Assembly: GCA_045593265.1 (NCBI GenBank)
Contig: JAZNWH010000095.1
Location: forward strand, 1 to 18,264
Source of the DNA: RGIG8497 sp045593265
Lineage (GTDB): Bacteria; Bacillota; Clostridia; RGIG6154
Length of the DNA stretch: 18,264 nt
Direction: 5' to 3'
In this document: in pieces, positions 5,094 through 13,144 of the stretch
Layout: each line of letters opens with the position of its first letter
Position numbering within the stretch: the stretch's first letter is position 1
The notes under the pieces: model-generated
Database searches by the model: none
The model's input: the letters and a program-made list of their open reading frames with translations, nothing else
Told to the model about the DNA's origin: nothing
Made by a program: the position numbers and the translations under genes

Positions 5094-6458
5094 ATGGAAA
5101 ACTTAAAGAAAGAAATATTTGATAATGTGAAAATAGTTACTTATACAAAAGACGATTGTGTTGATGTAACAAAATACGCACATCTTGCTACAGATAACAT
5201 CTGGGATAAAGCTATAAATACAGCTTTAAAAGAAAATAAAAAAGTTTATATTCCTGATATGGGAAAAGAGATTTTACTTGACTCAAGTATTATTATGGAC
5301 GATGACTGTGTTCTTATTGTCGACAAAAATCAGGTTATATCACTTACTGAAACAAATGGACTTTGTATGATTATGAATTCCCGTGCTAAAACAGGGGCTT
5401 TTAACGCTGTAGACCGAACAGACTGTAACAAAAACATTTATATTGAGGGCGGTATATGGAGCCCTAGCAGACATAACAACACAGAACGACTTTCAAATTC
5501 TTATGAAAATCCTTTTCAGGGAGTTTTTGCAATAATGTTTCTTTCCAATATAGAAAATCTTACTGTAAGAAACTGTATTTACGAAAATTCACAAAGCTAT
5601 GCAACTCAGGTTTGCAATGTAAAAGGATTTTTAATTGAAAACATCTTATATCTTCAATATAAAAAAGACGGTGTTCACCTTAACGGACCATCTGAATACG
5701 GAATTATAAGAAATCTCGAAGGCGAAAATATGCTTGATGACCTGGTTGCTTTCAATGCATGGGACTGGGACTGTTCAGCGACAACCTTTGGTACGCTTGA
5801 CCATGTTTATGTTGAAAATCTTAAAAGCAACAACAACGAAATCCGTCTTTTGCCGGGAAGAAAAACCTTTGAAAATTCCCCTTCCGTTGATTGTGATATC
5901 ACAAACTGTATTTTCAAAGATATTACAGGGGTTTATACATTCAAAATGTATTGTCAGAAAAACTGGAGAGAGGCGTTTATGCCCGATTATGTTGACCATT
6001 CCGAAACTGTCGGCAATATAGACAATGTATATTTTGAAAATATCCGCTTTGACAAAGTTCGTGCAGACGGTTTTTCATCAATTCCTGTAAACGGATTATT
6101 CGACTGCTGTTCTTATTCAAGCAACATTCATTTTAATAACATTTCTGTTAATATGGATAAAGCTGAATTTGACAAAACAGGACTTAAACTCTTTTCTGTA
6201 GGTCCGCTTACATACACTTGGAAAAACCACTACCCTGACGAACCTGAAAAATGGGGTGAATTATTTGAACCAGACAGAGTGTGTGAAGCAAAAAATATCA
6301 CATTTAAGAATATCACTTTTAATGGTAAAAAAATTACATCTCTTGATGAAGTTATGGGAGAAATTCATCTCAGTATCAATCCTGATTACCCTAACACCAC
6401 ACCTAAAGGCGGCACAGGCTACGGAACAATAGTAAAGGAAAGCTGTACAATAGAATGA
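5094..6458 (+). CDS. GH28-like right-handed beta-helix protein, cytoplasmic
   Basis: The 454-residue protein has the repeated short strands of a right-handed parallel beta-helix (for example NIYIEGGIW, NLTVRNCIY, DHVYVENL, NVYFENIRF, NITFKNITF). It most resembles glycoside hydrolase family 28, the polygalacturonases. KDG at 191-193 and DD at 215-216 sit in order and spacing like the GH28 N-x-D and D-D acid residues, and RLLPGRK at 251-257 may stand for the family's basic motif. I do not see a clean GHG. There is no signal peptide, so it should act inside the cell, perhaps on an imported oligosaccharide. AAAGGAG lies eight bases before the ATG. Its last codons overlap maf. Substrate and activity are inference; a non-catalytic role is possible. 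Confidence 0.7.
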   Translation: MENLKKEIFDNVKIVTYTKDDCVDVTKYAHLATDNIWDKAINTALKENKKVYIPDMGKEILLDSSIIMDDDCVLIVDKNQVISLTETNGLCMIMNSRAKTGAFNAVDRTDCNKNIYIEGGIWSPSRHNNTERLSNSYENPFQGVFAIMFLSNIENLTVRNCIYENSQSYATQVCNVKGFLIENILYLQYKKDGVHLNGPSEYGIIRNLEGENMLDDLVAFNAWDWDCSATTFGTLDHVYVENLKSNNNEIRLLPGRKTFENSPSVDCDITNCIFKDITGVYTFKMYCQKNWREAFMPDYVDHSETVGNIDNVYFENIRFDKVRADGFSSIPVNGLFDCCSYSSNIHFNNISVNMDKAEFDKTGLKLFSVGPLTYTWKNHYPDEPEKWGELFEPDRVCEAKNITFKNITFNGKKITSLDEVMGEIHLSINPDYPNTTPKGGTGYGTIVKESCTIE

Positions 6459-7018
6459 AAAAAATAATACTCGCATCTGCATCACCCAGGCGAAAGGAAT
6501 TAATGAATCTTACCAAATTGCCTTTTGTAATCAAAGTGTCTGATGCAGATGAGACATTAACAGAAAATATAACACCTGACAAAGCAGTTGAAATTCTTTC
6601 AAGAAGAAAAGCAGAGGCTGTAAATACAAACGACACAAATACAATTATAATAGGTGCTGATACTGTTGTTGCAATTAATTCTGTCATTTTAGGAAAACCA
6701 AATTCAAAAGATGATGCAAAAAGAATTTTAAGGCTTCTGTCAGGAAATGTTCATCAGGTATATACAGGGGTAACAATTATTTGCGGAGAAACAATTGACA
6801 CCTTCAATGTAAAAACCGATGTTGAATTTTATCCCCTTACTGAAAAAGAAATTGAAGAGTATACCTCCTTTGAAGAATGTTATGATAAAGCAGGCGCTTA
6901 CGGAATTCAAGGGATGGGTGGTTTGTTCGTAAAAAAGATCACCGGCGACTATAATAATGTTGTAGGTCTTCCTGTAGCTGAAGTTTACAGAAAACTTAAA
7001 GAATTAATATTGGATTAA
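6455..7018 (+). CDS. maf: Maf-family nucleoside triphosphate pyrophosphatase
   Basis: The 187-residue protein is a Maf/YhdE-type house-cleaning enzyme that hydrolyses non-canonical or excess NTPs to the monophosphate. The family motifs are clear: SASPRR at 8-13, GADTVV with D69, GKP, VYTGV, and the KAGAYGIQG segment near residues 145-153. The length is typical. Its ATG overlaps the stop of the beta-helix gene by four bases (ATGA), so translation is probably coupled. The uppP gene follows 30 bases later. The nucleotide preference (dTTP/UTP against others) cannot be read with confidence. The pairing with a GH28-like gene is unusual and looks like chance operon membership. Confidence 0.95.
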   Translation: MKKIILASASPRRKELMNLTKLPFVIKVSDADETLTENITPDKAVEILSRRKAEAVNTNDTNTIIIGADTVVAINSVILGKPNSKDDAKRILRLLSGNVHQVYTGVTIICGETIDTFNVKTDVEFYPLTEKEIEEYTSFEECYDKAGAYGIQGMGGLFVKKITGDYNNVVGLPVAEVYRKLKELILD

Positions 7019-7048
7019 ATGAATATATAAAAAACGAGGTGATAGTTT

Positions 7049-7888
7049 GTGAATCCTATTGAATTCATAAAAACAGTTGTACTTGGTGTAATTGAAGGTA
7101 TAACAGAATGGCTGCCTGTTTCAAGTACGGGACATATGATAATAGCTGAAGATTTTCTTAAACTCAGTGTATCAGAAAGCTTTTGGGAAATGTTCCTTGT
7201 GGTTATTCAGCTTGGTGCAATTTTGGCAGTAATATGTATGTACTTTAACAAATTAAACCCCTTCTCATCTAAGAAAAGCAAAACTCAAAAAAAAGCTACC
7301 TGGGATATCTGGGGAAAAGTTATTGTAGGTGTTCTGCCTGCAGCAATTCTCGGCTTTTTACTTGATGACTGGATGGATGAACATCTTTACAACTCAATCA
7401 CAGTTGCAACAACACTTATAGCATACGGTATCTTATTCATCTTAGTCGAAAACCTTAATAAAAATAAACAGTTTTCAACAAAAAACTTTAAGCACCTATC
7501 CTATAAAAAAGCTCTTGCAATCGGATGTTTTCAGACTTTGTCTTTAGTTCCCGGAACCTCCCGTTCAGGCTCAACTATTCTTGGTGCAATGCTTATGGGA
7601 ACATCAAGGGAAATTGCTGCAGAATATTCTTTCTTTCTTGCAATTCCTGTTATGTTCGGTGCAAGTCTTTTGAAAATTGCTAAATTTATACTTAAAGCAG
7701 AAGTCTTAATAACTTCAAACGAAATTGCAGTTTTAATAGTAGGAGTTATAACCTCCTTTATCGTTTCTCTCTTTGCAATTAAGTTCCTTGTAGGCTTTGT
7801 TAAAAAGTACGATTTCAAAGTCTTCGGCTGGTATAGAATTATTTTAGGTATTATCGTTATTCTGCTTGCATTAACAAATGTAATATAA
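7049..7888 (+). CDS. uppP: Undecaprenyl-diphosphatase (BacA/UppP)
   Basis: This 279-residue integral membrane protein dephosphorylates undecaprenyl diphosphate, recycling the lipid carrier for peptidoglycan and giving bacitracin resistance when abundant. Both family signatures are present: EGITEWLPVSSTGH at 17-29 and PGTSRSGST at 168-176 with the active-site arginine. Several hydrophobic segments span the chain. The start codon is GTG, chosen because GAGGTGAT (7035-7042) lies just upstream and the first residues MNPIEFIK match the family's usual start. It is the last gene of the beta-helix/maf/uppP transcript and ends at a strong terminator shared with the convergent lipoprotein gene. Confidence 0.97.
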   Translation: MNPIEFIKTVVLGVIEGITEWLPVSSTGHMIIAEDFLKLSVSESFWEMFLVVIQLGAILAVICMYFNKLNPFSSKKSKTQKKATWDIWGKVIVGVLPAAILGFLLDDWMDEHLYNSITVATTLIAYGILFILVENLNKNKQFSTKNFKHLSYKKALAIGCFQTLSLVPGTSRSGSTILGAMLMGTSREIAAEYSFFLAIPVMFGASLLKIAKFILKAEVLITSNEIAVLIVGVITSFIVSLFAIKFLVGFVKKYDFKVFGWYRIILGIIVILLALTNVI

Positions 7889-7894
7889 AATTTC

Positions 7895-7945
7895 CAAATC
7901 AAAAGGCTGTAAAAAATCAATGATTTTTTTACAGCCTTTTGATTT
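7895..7945. terminator. Bidirectional terminator between uppP and the lipoprotein gene
   Basis: The sequence folds into a long, nearly perfect stem. AAATCAAAAGGCTGT and ACAGCCTTTTGATTT form the base, extended by AAAAAATCA/TGATTTTTT. Either strand carries T-rich 3' arms. The last few bases overlap the stop codon of the minus-strand lipoprotein gene. Confidence 0.9.
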
Positions 7946-8360
7946 ATTTGTACAGATACAAGCCTTCTAAAACATTTATACCATCTTGATTTATAAATTC
8001 AAGCTTAATTGTTTTTTCATTTTGAGAATCTGTCGTCAGGTATGCTTTTACAGTAATTTCGTCAGGGTCCTTTTTTATGGTTTCAACACCTGTTAAAACA
8101 GCTTGTGATTCTGCTTTCATAGTGTTTAAGACACTTATATCTACCCCACCCTCAAAATCTGTTATTTTTATTGTATATTCATCATTTCCCTGAGGATAGA
8201 TTTCAAAATTACCTATAGATACATCTCTGTAAGTTGAAGATGTATAAATTTTCCACATTCCCATATATTCATTATTTTCGTCAATATTTTTACCTGTATT
8301 TTCACTACATCCACATAATAAAATTATCAAACCTAAAAACATTAATACTATTTTTTTCAT
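7944..8360 (-). CDS. Small lipoprotein of unknown function
   Basis: This 138-residue protein has a lipoprotein signal: MKK, a hydrophobic run and the lipobox LCGC with the lipidated cysteine at 18. An Asn/Glu-rich linker follows, then a domain of alternating short strands (MGMWKIY, VSIGNFEIYP, EYTIKITDF, EITVKAYL, TIKLEFI, VLEGLYLY). The strand pattern and the early GxW suggest a small lipocalin-like or beta-barrel domain, but I do not recognise a family. AAGGAG sits inside the last codons of prmC, two bases separate the genes, and co-expression with prmC is expected. It should be anchored to the outer face of the cytoplasmic membrane. Confidence 0.8.
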   Translation of the reverse strand: MKKIVLMFLGLIILLCGCSENTGKNIDENNEYMGMWKIYTSSTYRDVSIGNFEIYPQGNDEYTIKITDFEGGVDISVLNTMKAESQAVLTGVETIKKDPDEITVKAYLTTDSQNEKTIKLEFINQDGINVLEGLYLYK

Positions 8361-8361
8361 T

Positions 8362-9195
8362 TTATATCTCCTTTTTTACTGCATAAGCTACACGATCATT
8401 ACCACTGTAATCTTTTATTATTTCCACATCGTTAAAACCTGCCAAAGTTAAAATTTCCTTCAAGTCGTTCCCTTGGTCAAAACCGATTTCAAAAATTACT
8501 GCTCCACCATTATTTAAGCTGTCAATGGCAATTTTTGAAATTTTTCTATAAAATTTAAGTCCGTCATTTCCACCGTCAAGAGCAATATATGGTTCGGCAC
8601 CTTTAACTGTTACGTCAAGCTTTTCAATATCTTCTGTTCTTATATACGGAGGATTTGACAAAATTAAATCTGCACCTGAAAAATCAATATTTGTATTTAA
8701 GATATCGTCTTTTAAAAAGGTAACATCTGTCATATTTCTTTCTGCATTTATTTTGGCTATACTTAGTGCCTTTTCACTTATATCAAGGGCTTTTACTTTT
8801 ACCTTTGCCATTTTTGAAACAGAAATTGCGATACATCCTGAACCTGTACAAATATCGTAGATATTGGGATTTTCTTTACCTTTCAGAAACTCAAGAGCCT
8901 TTTCCACAAGAATTTCTGTATCCTGACGTGGAATAAGGACATTTTCATTCACATAAAATTCAAATCCCATAAATTCGGCACTTTCAGTTATATACTGAAC
9001 AGGAATTCCTGAAAGCCTTTTTTGGACAAGTTCAAAAAAAGACTCACCGATTTCATCCCTTTGACGAAGAATATATTCACCAGAACTACAACCAAGAAAA
9101 TACTGCATTAAAAAACGGGCATCGGATTTAAAATCTTCGATGCCTTGTGTTTTTAACATATCTTCGGTTTTTCTCAAAGCTTCAAAAACCTTCAT
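8362..9195 (-). CDS. prmC: Peptide chain release factor N5-glutamine methyltransferase
   Basis: PrmC methylates the glutamine of the GGQ motif in RF1 and RF2 using S-adenosylmethionine. The 277-residue protein has a helical N-terminal domain, PVQYIT at 65-70, the SAM-binding loop YDICTGSGC near 113-121, and the catalytic NPPY at 181-184. An upstream GTG at 9201 would add two residues. The ATG at 9195 is preferred because it overlaps the upstream stop as TAATG and has a better-placed GAGG. It follows the YqhQ-like gene, an order common in Clostridia, although prfA, a frequent neighbour, is absent here. Confidence 0.95.
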   Translation of the reverse strand: MKVFEALRKTEDMLKTQGIEDFKSDARFLMQYFLGCSSGEYILRQRDEIGESFFELVQKRLSGIPVQYITESAEFMGFEFYVNENVLIPRQDTEILVEKALEFLKGKENPNIYDICTGSGCIAISVSKMAKVKVKALDISEKALSIAKINAERNMTDVTFLKDDILNTNIDFSGADLILSNPPYIRTEDIEKLDVTVKGAEPYIALDGGNDGLKFYRKISKIAIDSLNNGGAVIFEIGFDQGNDLKEILTLAGFNDVEIIKDYSGNDRVAYAVKKEI

Positions 9196-10136
9196 TACCA
9201 CTTATCCTCTTCTTTGTTCTCGGGGATTACTGCTTTCATAGACGCTATTGCAACCTCAAGCTGACTGTCATCAGGCTCATTTGTAGTTATTTTCTGCAAC
9301 CACATACCCGGTGCACTTATAATCCTTGTAAATTTATTATCATGTCTGCCTGCGAATTTTATTATTTCATAAGATAAACCTGCAACTACAGGCATCAAAG
9401 CAAGCCGTGTAAGTGTCCTTACCAGCACATTATCCCATTTTAAAAAGGAAAAGCATATAATACTTACTATCATAACAATAAACAAAAAGCTTGTTCCACA
9501 TCGTGGATGAAGCCTTGACTTTGTTCTTGCATTTTCTACAGTTAAATCCTCTCCTGCTTCATAACAAGCAATAGTTTTATGCTCTGCACCGTGATATTCA
9601 AAAACTCTTTTTATATCCTTTAGCTTTGCTGCAAGGGAAAGATATATAAGGAAAATTGCAATTCTTATAACACCTTCAATCAGACTTTTAACTATTGAAG
9701 CAAGATTTGAGGTCTCTTTAAAAATTCCTGTAATAATGCTTACAATCCATGTCGGAAGCAATATAAACATTCCAACCGAAAGACATATGGAAAGTATTAC
9801 CGAGAAATATATAACTATATCCTTAAGCTTATCTCCGAAAACCTTTTCAAGCCATTTATCAAATTTTGTAGGCTCTTCTTCCTCTAAATCAATCTGATCT
9901 GCCGAAAACATAAGAGCCTTTACCCCTGTTACCATTGAACGGAAAAAGCCTACACAGCCCCTTATAATAGGAACTTTGGCTATTTTGCTTTTTGAAGCTT
10001 TGGAAACAGGGCGCACATCGGTTAAAATTTCACCGTCTGTCTTACGAACAGAAATAGCCATTTTGTCAGGACCTAACATCATAACACCTTCCATAACTGC
10101 CTGACCACCTATGGAGGTTTTATGTTTACAACTCAT
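9195..10136 (-). CDS. yqhQ: DUF1385 membrane protein (YqhQ-like)
   Basis: The 313-residue protein belongs to the DUF1385/YqhQ family of Firmicutes membrane proteins with no firmly known biochemical role. The family hallmarks are IGGQAVMEGVMMLGP near the N-terminus, YHGAEHKT, and RLHPRCGTSF in the middle. About four hydrophobic segments are visible, at roughly residues 110-140, 155-170, 212-230 and 240-255. The conserved His, Glu and Cys residues have the look of a metal or catalytic site, which is inference. It has its own promoter and an AGGAG about nine bases before the ATG, and is the first gene of the transcript with prmC and the lipoprotein. Confidence 0.92.
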   Translation of the reverse strand: MSCKHKTSIGGQAVMEGVMMLGPDKMAISVRKTDGEILTDVRPVSKASKSKIAKVPIIRGCVGFFRSMVTGVKALMFSADQIDLEEEEPTKFDKWLEKVFGDKLKDIVIYFSVILSICLSVGMFILLPTWIVSIITGIFKETSNLASIVKSLIEGVIRIAIFLIYLSLAAKLKDIKRVFEYHGAEHKTIACYEAGEDLTVENARTKSRLHPRCGTSFLFIVMIVSIICFSFLKWDNVLVRTLTRLALMPVVAGLSYEIIKFAGRHDNKFTRIISAPGMWLQKITTNEPDDSQLEVAIASMKAVIPENKEEDKW

Positions 10137-10165
10137 AAATTTTCTCCTGTTATTTTAATACCTAA

Positions 10166-10194
10166 AGTATAGCAGATAAATGTGAAAAATTCAA
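10166..10194 (-). promoter_or_regulatory. Promoter of the yqhQ-prmC-lipoprotein operon
   Basis: On the minus strand TTGAAT (10194-10189), a 17-base spacer and TATACT (10171-10166) predict a start near 10159 and a short leader with AGGAG. Confidence 0.75.
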
Positions 10195-10222
10195 GATATA
10201 TAAGAAATTAAGCAAAAAAAAA

Positions 10223-10240
10223 CCTGCTTAACGAAGCAGG
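10223..10240 (-). terminator. Intrinsic terminator of the mecA-like gene
   Basis: CCTGCTT and AAGCAGG form a seven-base-pair stem with a four-base loop, followed on the minus strand by nine T residues. It lies about 170 bases after the stop of the mecA-like gene and before the yqhQ promoter. Confidence 0.85.
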
Positions 10241-10283
10241 CAAAAAAAAGATAGGGATGAATATATAAAAAGATATTAGCGAT

Positions 10284-10308
10284 TGTAATAAGGTGTTTCC
10301 TTATTACA
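10284..10308. promoter_or_regulatory. Perfect 10-bp dyad in the mecA-like 3' region
   Basis: TGTAATAAGG and CCTTATTACA pair perfectly around a TGTTT loop. There is no T run, so it is not an ordinary terminator. It may stabilise the 3' end of the mecA-like mRNA or be a protein-binding site. Confidence 0.5.
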
Positions 10309-10410
10309 GTTATTATTATAGTTTGAAATTGTGAATAAATTGTGTTCTTTTTGTAAACTTTTTAAAAAAAGTAAAAATATTAACCCAATTTTATTAAATT
10401 TGTCAATTTT

Positions 10411-10941
10411 TTAGCCCTTAAGAAAATATTTAAAGACTATTTCTTGGGCATTATTACTGACCAGACATTTTCCATATGATTCCAAAAAAGCTTTATTTAA
10501 AAGGCTTTTTTGTGAAAATTCGTTTAAAATGAAACAAACTGCAAATTCTTTTTTCGCACAATTTTCCAAAACCAGATAATATTCTTTCTCATACACGTAA
10601 ATGCTGGAAAAACCACTAAATAAAGCAAAAAAATTTTCAAAGACAAAAAATATTTCCTCAATGTCAGTAAATTTGTAAACAAATTCACTTTTTTCTTCAT
10701 CTTTTTTTATTACACTAACTAATAAATCGCCTTCAATAAGGGGAAAAATTTGAAATGTCAGTTCTTCTTTTTCATATAAAGAAGCACCGTTCTCTTCAAT
10801 TATAGTTAATATTGTATTTATATATGTATTACAGGTTTCATCGTCAATCAGCATTTTATTTATATTTATTTTTTTTGCAAGGAGTTCTTCGTGAGTGAAA
10901 AATAAATTTAGTCTTTGATTGTCGATTTTTATAAGCTTCAT
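10411..10941 (-). CDS. MecA-like adaptor protein (divergent)
   Basis: The 176-residue protein looks like a divergent member of the MecA/YpbH (NegB) family, adaptors that bring substrates to the ClpC unfoldase. The N-terminus MKLIKIDNQRLNLFFTHEEL follows the family pattern of a short strand pair then 'DLxxxxI'. The middle reads EELTFQIFPLIEGDLLVSVIKK. The C-terminal part has the FTDIEEIFFVFENF helix, then strands (SSIYVYEKEYYLVLE), and ends with a LESYGKCLVSNNAQEIVFKYF segment like the last MecA helix. It is shorter than B. subtilis MecA (about 218 residues) and lacks a long acidic linker. AGGGAGG precedes the ATG. It is transcribed alone, divergent from the SDR gene. The assignment is by pattern memory only. 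Confidence 0.65.
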   Translation of the reverse strand: MKLIKIDNQRLNLFFTHEELLAKKININKMLIDDETCNTYINTILTIIEENGASLYEKEELTFQIFPLIEGDLLVSVIKKDEEKSEFVYKFTDIEEIFFVFENFFALFSGFSSIYVYEKEYYLVLENCAKKEFAVCFILNEFSQKSLLNKAFLESYGKCLVSNNAQEIVFKYFLKG

Positions 10942-10966
10942 TTTATATAACCTCCCTTATGTTTAC

Positions 10967-10972
10967 ATTATA
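10967..10972 (-). promoter_or_regulatory. -10 box of the mecA-like gene
   Basis: The minus strand reads TATAAT, with an expected start near 10960 and a short leader holding AGGGAGG. The -35 region (TTTATT at 10995-10990) is a poor match, suggesting a weaker or activated promoter. Confidence 0.4.
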
Positions 10973-11005
10973 TATCTTTACTCGTTGAAAATAAATGCAA
11001 AATTA

Positions 11006-11034
11006 TTGTAATATTTTCCATTTTGATATATAAT
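11006..11034 (+). promoter_or_regulatory. Promoter of the SDR gene
   Basis: TTGTAA (11006-11011), a 17-base spacer and TATAAT (11029-11034) predict a start near 11041. An ATG at 11044 would then have almost no leader, which supports the GTG at 11065 as the true start. Confidence 0.75.
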
Positions 11035-11064
11035 AACAAATAAATGGAAAAGAGGCGATTTATT

Positions 11065-11808
11065 GTGAAGATATTAATAACAGGTGCATCGTCAGGAATC
11101 GGTAAGGAGATAGCGATACAACTTTCAAAGAACAATACTGTTATTGCTGTTGCAAGAAATGCAGAACAATTAAATTTGTTAAGTAAGCAAACGGGTTGCA
11201 CAGCAGAAATATGTGATATATCCGACGCAAATAATTGCAAAAGGCTTTTTGAAAAATATAATGACATCGATGTGTTGATTAATAATGCAGGTTTTGGTGA
11301 TTTAGGATTTTTCAGCGACACAGACTTACAAAAAGATATAGCTATGATTGACACGAATATTAAAGGACTTCATATCCTTACAAAAATGTATCTTACGGTA
11401 ATGGTAAAAAAGAATTACGGATATATTTTAAACGTAAGCTCTGTCGCATCATTTATGCCGGGACCTTTGATGGCAACATATTACGCATCTAAAGGATATG
11501 TTACCCGTCTTACAAAAGCAATCCAGAAAGAGTTGAAAAAACAGAAATCAAAAGTTTATGCAGGTGTTCTTTGTCCCGGACCTGTTGACACAAATTTTAA
11601 CAATGTTGCTAACTGCAAATTCAATTTAAAATCTCAGTCTGCTCAAAAAGTTGCTGAAATTGCAATTAAAAATATGTTTAAAAAGAAAAAAGTTATATGT
11701 ACATCTTTGGGTGTAAGTTTAGCAAGACTTGCTTCAAAATTACTCCCTGACAGTATTTTGATGGATTTCGCGTATATGGCACAAAAGAAGAAATATCACA
11801 CAAATTAA
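11065..11808 (+). CDS. Short-chain dehydrogenase/reductase (SDR), classical type
   Basis: The 247-residue enzyme is an NAD(P)-dependent oxidoreductase of the classical SDR family. It shows the cofactor motif TGASSGIG at 6-13, NNAG at 73-76, the catalytic serine in NVSSVAS around 123-129, and YxxxK with Y139 and K143. The substrate cannot be told from the sequence; the overall pattern is like the DltE/YqjQ group of short SDRs. The start is taken as GTG at 11065, with AGAGGCG placed properly upstream, because the first strand (KILITGASS) begins directly there. A longer reading from ATG at 11044 has no ribosome site. It is a single-gene transcript ending in a strong terminator. Confidence 0.9.
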   Translation: MKILITGASSGIGKEIAIQLSKNNTVIAVARNAEQLNLLSKQTGCTAEICDISDANNCKRLFEKYNDIDVLINNAGFGDLGFFSDTDLQKDIAMIDTNIKGLHILTKMYLTVMVKKNYGYILNVSSVASFMPGPLMATYYASKGYVTRLTKAIQKELKKQKSKVYAGVLCPGPVDTNFNNVANCKFNLKSQSAQKVAEIAIKNMFKKKKVICTSLGVSLARLASKLLPDSILMDFAYMAQKKKYHTN

Positions 11809-11810
11809 CA

Positions 11811-11850
11811 AAGACCGTCAACAGTGCGCTTTGGCATTGCTGACGGTCTT
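11811..11850. terminator. Terminator between the SDR and DUF3006 genes
   Basis: AAGACCGTCA and TGACGGTCTT form a perfect ten-base-pair stem, extended inward by imperfect CAGTGC/GCATTG pairing. It lies between two convergent genes and probably serves both, although the T tails are short. Confidence 0.75.
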
Positions 11851-11854
11851 AAAT

Positions 11855-12055
11855 TCATTTATTGAAAATTTTTTTTAACTTAGCTTTAACGTTAGCTTTA
11901 CGTTTTAATGTTTCTTCTTCATTATAAACAATATCCAACACCGCTCCTTCGCAAATATTTTGTGGGAGTGCTTCTGTCGGCAATTGTACCATATCTCCTT
12001 TTTCTGTTTCGCAAACAGCAAAATTACCTTCTATTCGGTCTATAATCAATTTCAT
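11855..12055 (-). CDS. DUF3006 domain protein
   Basis: This 66-residue protein matches the small DUF3006 family: MKLIIDRIEGNFAVCE, then LPTEALPQNICEGAVLDI, and a basic, coiled tail. The fold is a small beta-barrel with OB-like character. Its function is unknown, and in Firmicutes it often occurs as a short stand-alone ORF or beside secreted hydrolases. The ATG at 12055 is preferred over the TTG one codon earlier because GAGGTGAT then sits at a workable distance. It follows the TIM-barrel gene on the same strand by 71 bases and converges on the SDR gene. Confidence 0.85.
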   Translation of the reverse strand: MKLIIDRIEGNFAVCETEKGDMVQLPTEALPQNICEGAVLDIVYNEEETLKRKANVKAKLKKIFNK

Positions 12056-12126
12056 CAAATCACCTCGTATGAAAATTAAAAGTTCAATTCAAATCAATAC
12101 CACTTTTTTTACAGTTAGAAGCCTGA

Positions 12127-13044
12127 CTATTCTTCAAAACAATTATATTGATTAAGAATATACACACCCATATCATACATAAGCTTCTCGAGATGTTTTT
12201 GCATAAACAGCTGCGTATTCAAAAGACGGTTATCTTTTTCAAAATTCATTCTGTCGCCAAGCCAATATTTTGATGGGCGAAGTGATGAGCTTGCTTCAAA
12301 TGTAAAGTAGCCATTATATTTTATATCTACAAGAGCAGTCATAATTTCATCTAAATTCATTGTTCCGAAATACGGTAAAAGATGTTCATCGCCACTTCCA
12401 CGATTATCATTTATATGAAGCGCATATAAATCAGTGCCTATCGCCGTTATTTCGTTATATTGCGCTCCTTCACAGTTACCATGCCCTGTATCCCAGCAAG
12501 CATGAAAAAGAGGATGACCTACATATTCAACAAACTCTTTCATATCAGCACCTGTGTTTGTAAAATACATATCTCCCATATTTTTACGGGTTGAATTTTC
12601 ACATAACACATTCACGTTATTTCTTTCCATAGCAGGAAAAAGTTTTTTGAAAAATTCTCTGTTTCTTTCAAAACTTTCTTCTTTACTTATATTTTTACTC
12701 ATTCCTGCATGAACAACTATATTGGGAATTCCTAAAACACCACACACATCAATGGACCGAATTGTTGCATTTACAATTTCATCAACGGAATCCTTATTTT
12801 CCGAAAGAGGATTACCACCAGGTGAATGTGCCTGCACAAACTTTACTCCCATTTTTTTTGAATTTTCTAAAAGTTTTTTTGCATTATCGCACCAATTATT
12901 GCTTACCAACAATTCGTCATTTTCCCCAACAACATACATACTAAGATCAATGTATTTAAAACCTGCTTCACAAACACAATCAATTCTTTCCTGATATATT
13001 TGAAAAAAACTATCAAAATCCCCGGTTGTTGTTGCTAATTTCAT
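12127..13044 (-). CDS. Sugar phosphate isomerase/epimerase (xylose isomerase-like TIM barrel)
   Basis: The 305-residue protein belongs to the AP_endonuc_2 / xylose-isomerase-like TIM-barrel superfamily, usually metal-dependent sugar isomerases, epimerases or dehydratases. Likely metal and catalytic residues appear in the usual order: H73 (QAHSPGG), H112 (VVHAG), E149 (LCENS), D185 and H188 (CWDTGHGN), H210 and D212 (LHINDN) and E250 (TFEAS). The length is typical and there is no signal peptide. AAGGAG lies shortly before the ATG. It follows the CofE-like gene by 100 bases that contain a weak hairpin, so it may have its own promoter or share a transcript. The substrate is unknown. Confidence 0.88.
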   Translation of the reverse strand: MKLATTTGDFDSFFQIYQERIDCVCEAGFKYIDLSMYVVGENDELLVSNNWCDNAKKLLENSKKMGVKFVQAHSPGGNPLSENKDSVDEIVNATIRSIDVCGVLGIPNIVVHAGMSKNISKEESFERNREFFKKLFPAMERNNVNVLCENSTRKNMGDMYFTNTGADMKEFVEYVGHPLFHACWDTGHGNCEGAQYNEITAIGTDLYALHINDNRGSGDEHLLPYFGTMNLDEIMTALVDIKYNGYFTFEASSSLRPSKYWLGDRMNFEKDNRLLNTQLFMQKHLEKLMYDMGVYILNQYNCFEE

Positions 13045-13097
13045 TTTTGTCTCCTTTATAAAGCTTCTGTAATAAAATCCTTTTATATTGGTAAAGA

Positions 13098-13131
13098 AAC
13101 TGTTAAAAAACCATGAAGTTTCTTAACAGTT
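13098..13131. terminator. Weak hairpin between the CofE-like and TIM-barrel genes
   Basis: AACTGTTAA and TTAACAGTT form a perfect nine-base-pair dyad around a 16-base loop. T tails are short, so it could be a partial terminator or attenuator reducing expression of the downstream TIM-barrel gene. Confidence 0.4.
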
Positions 13132-13144
13132 CCTGTGTTAGTAA

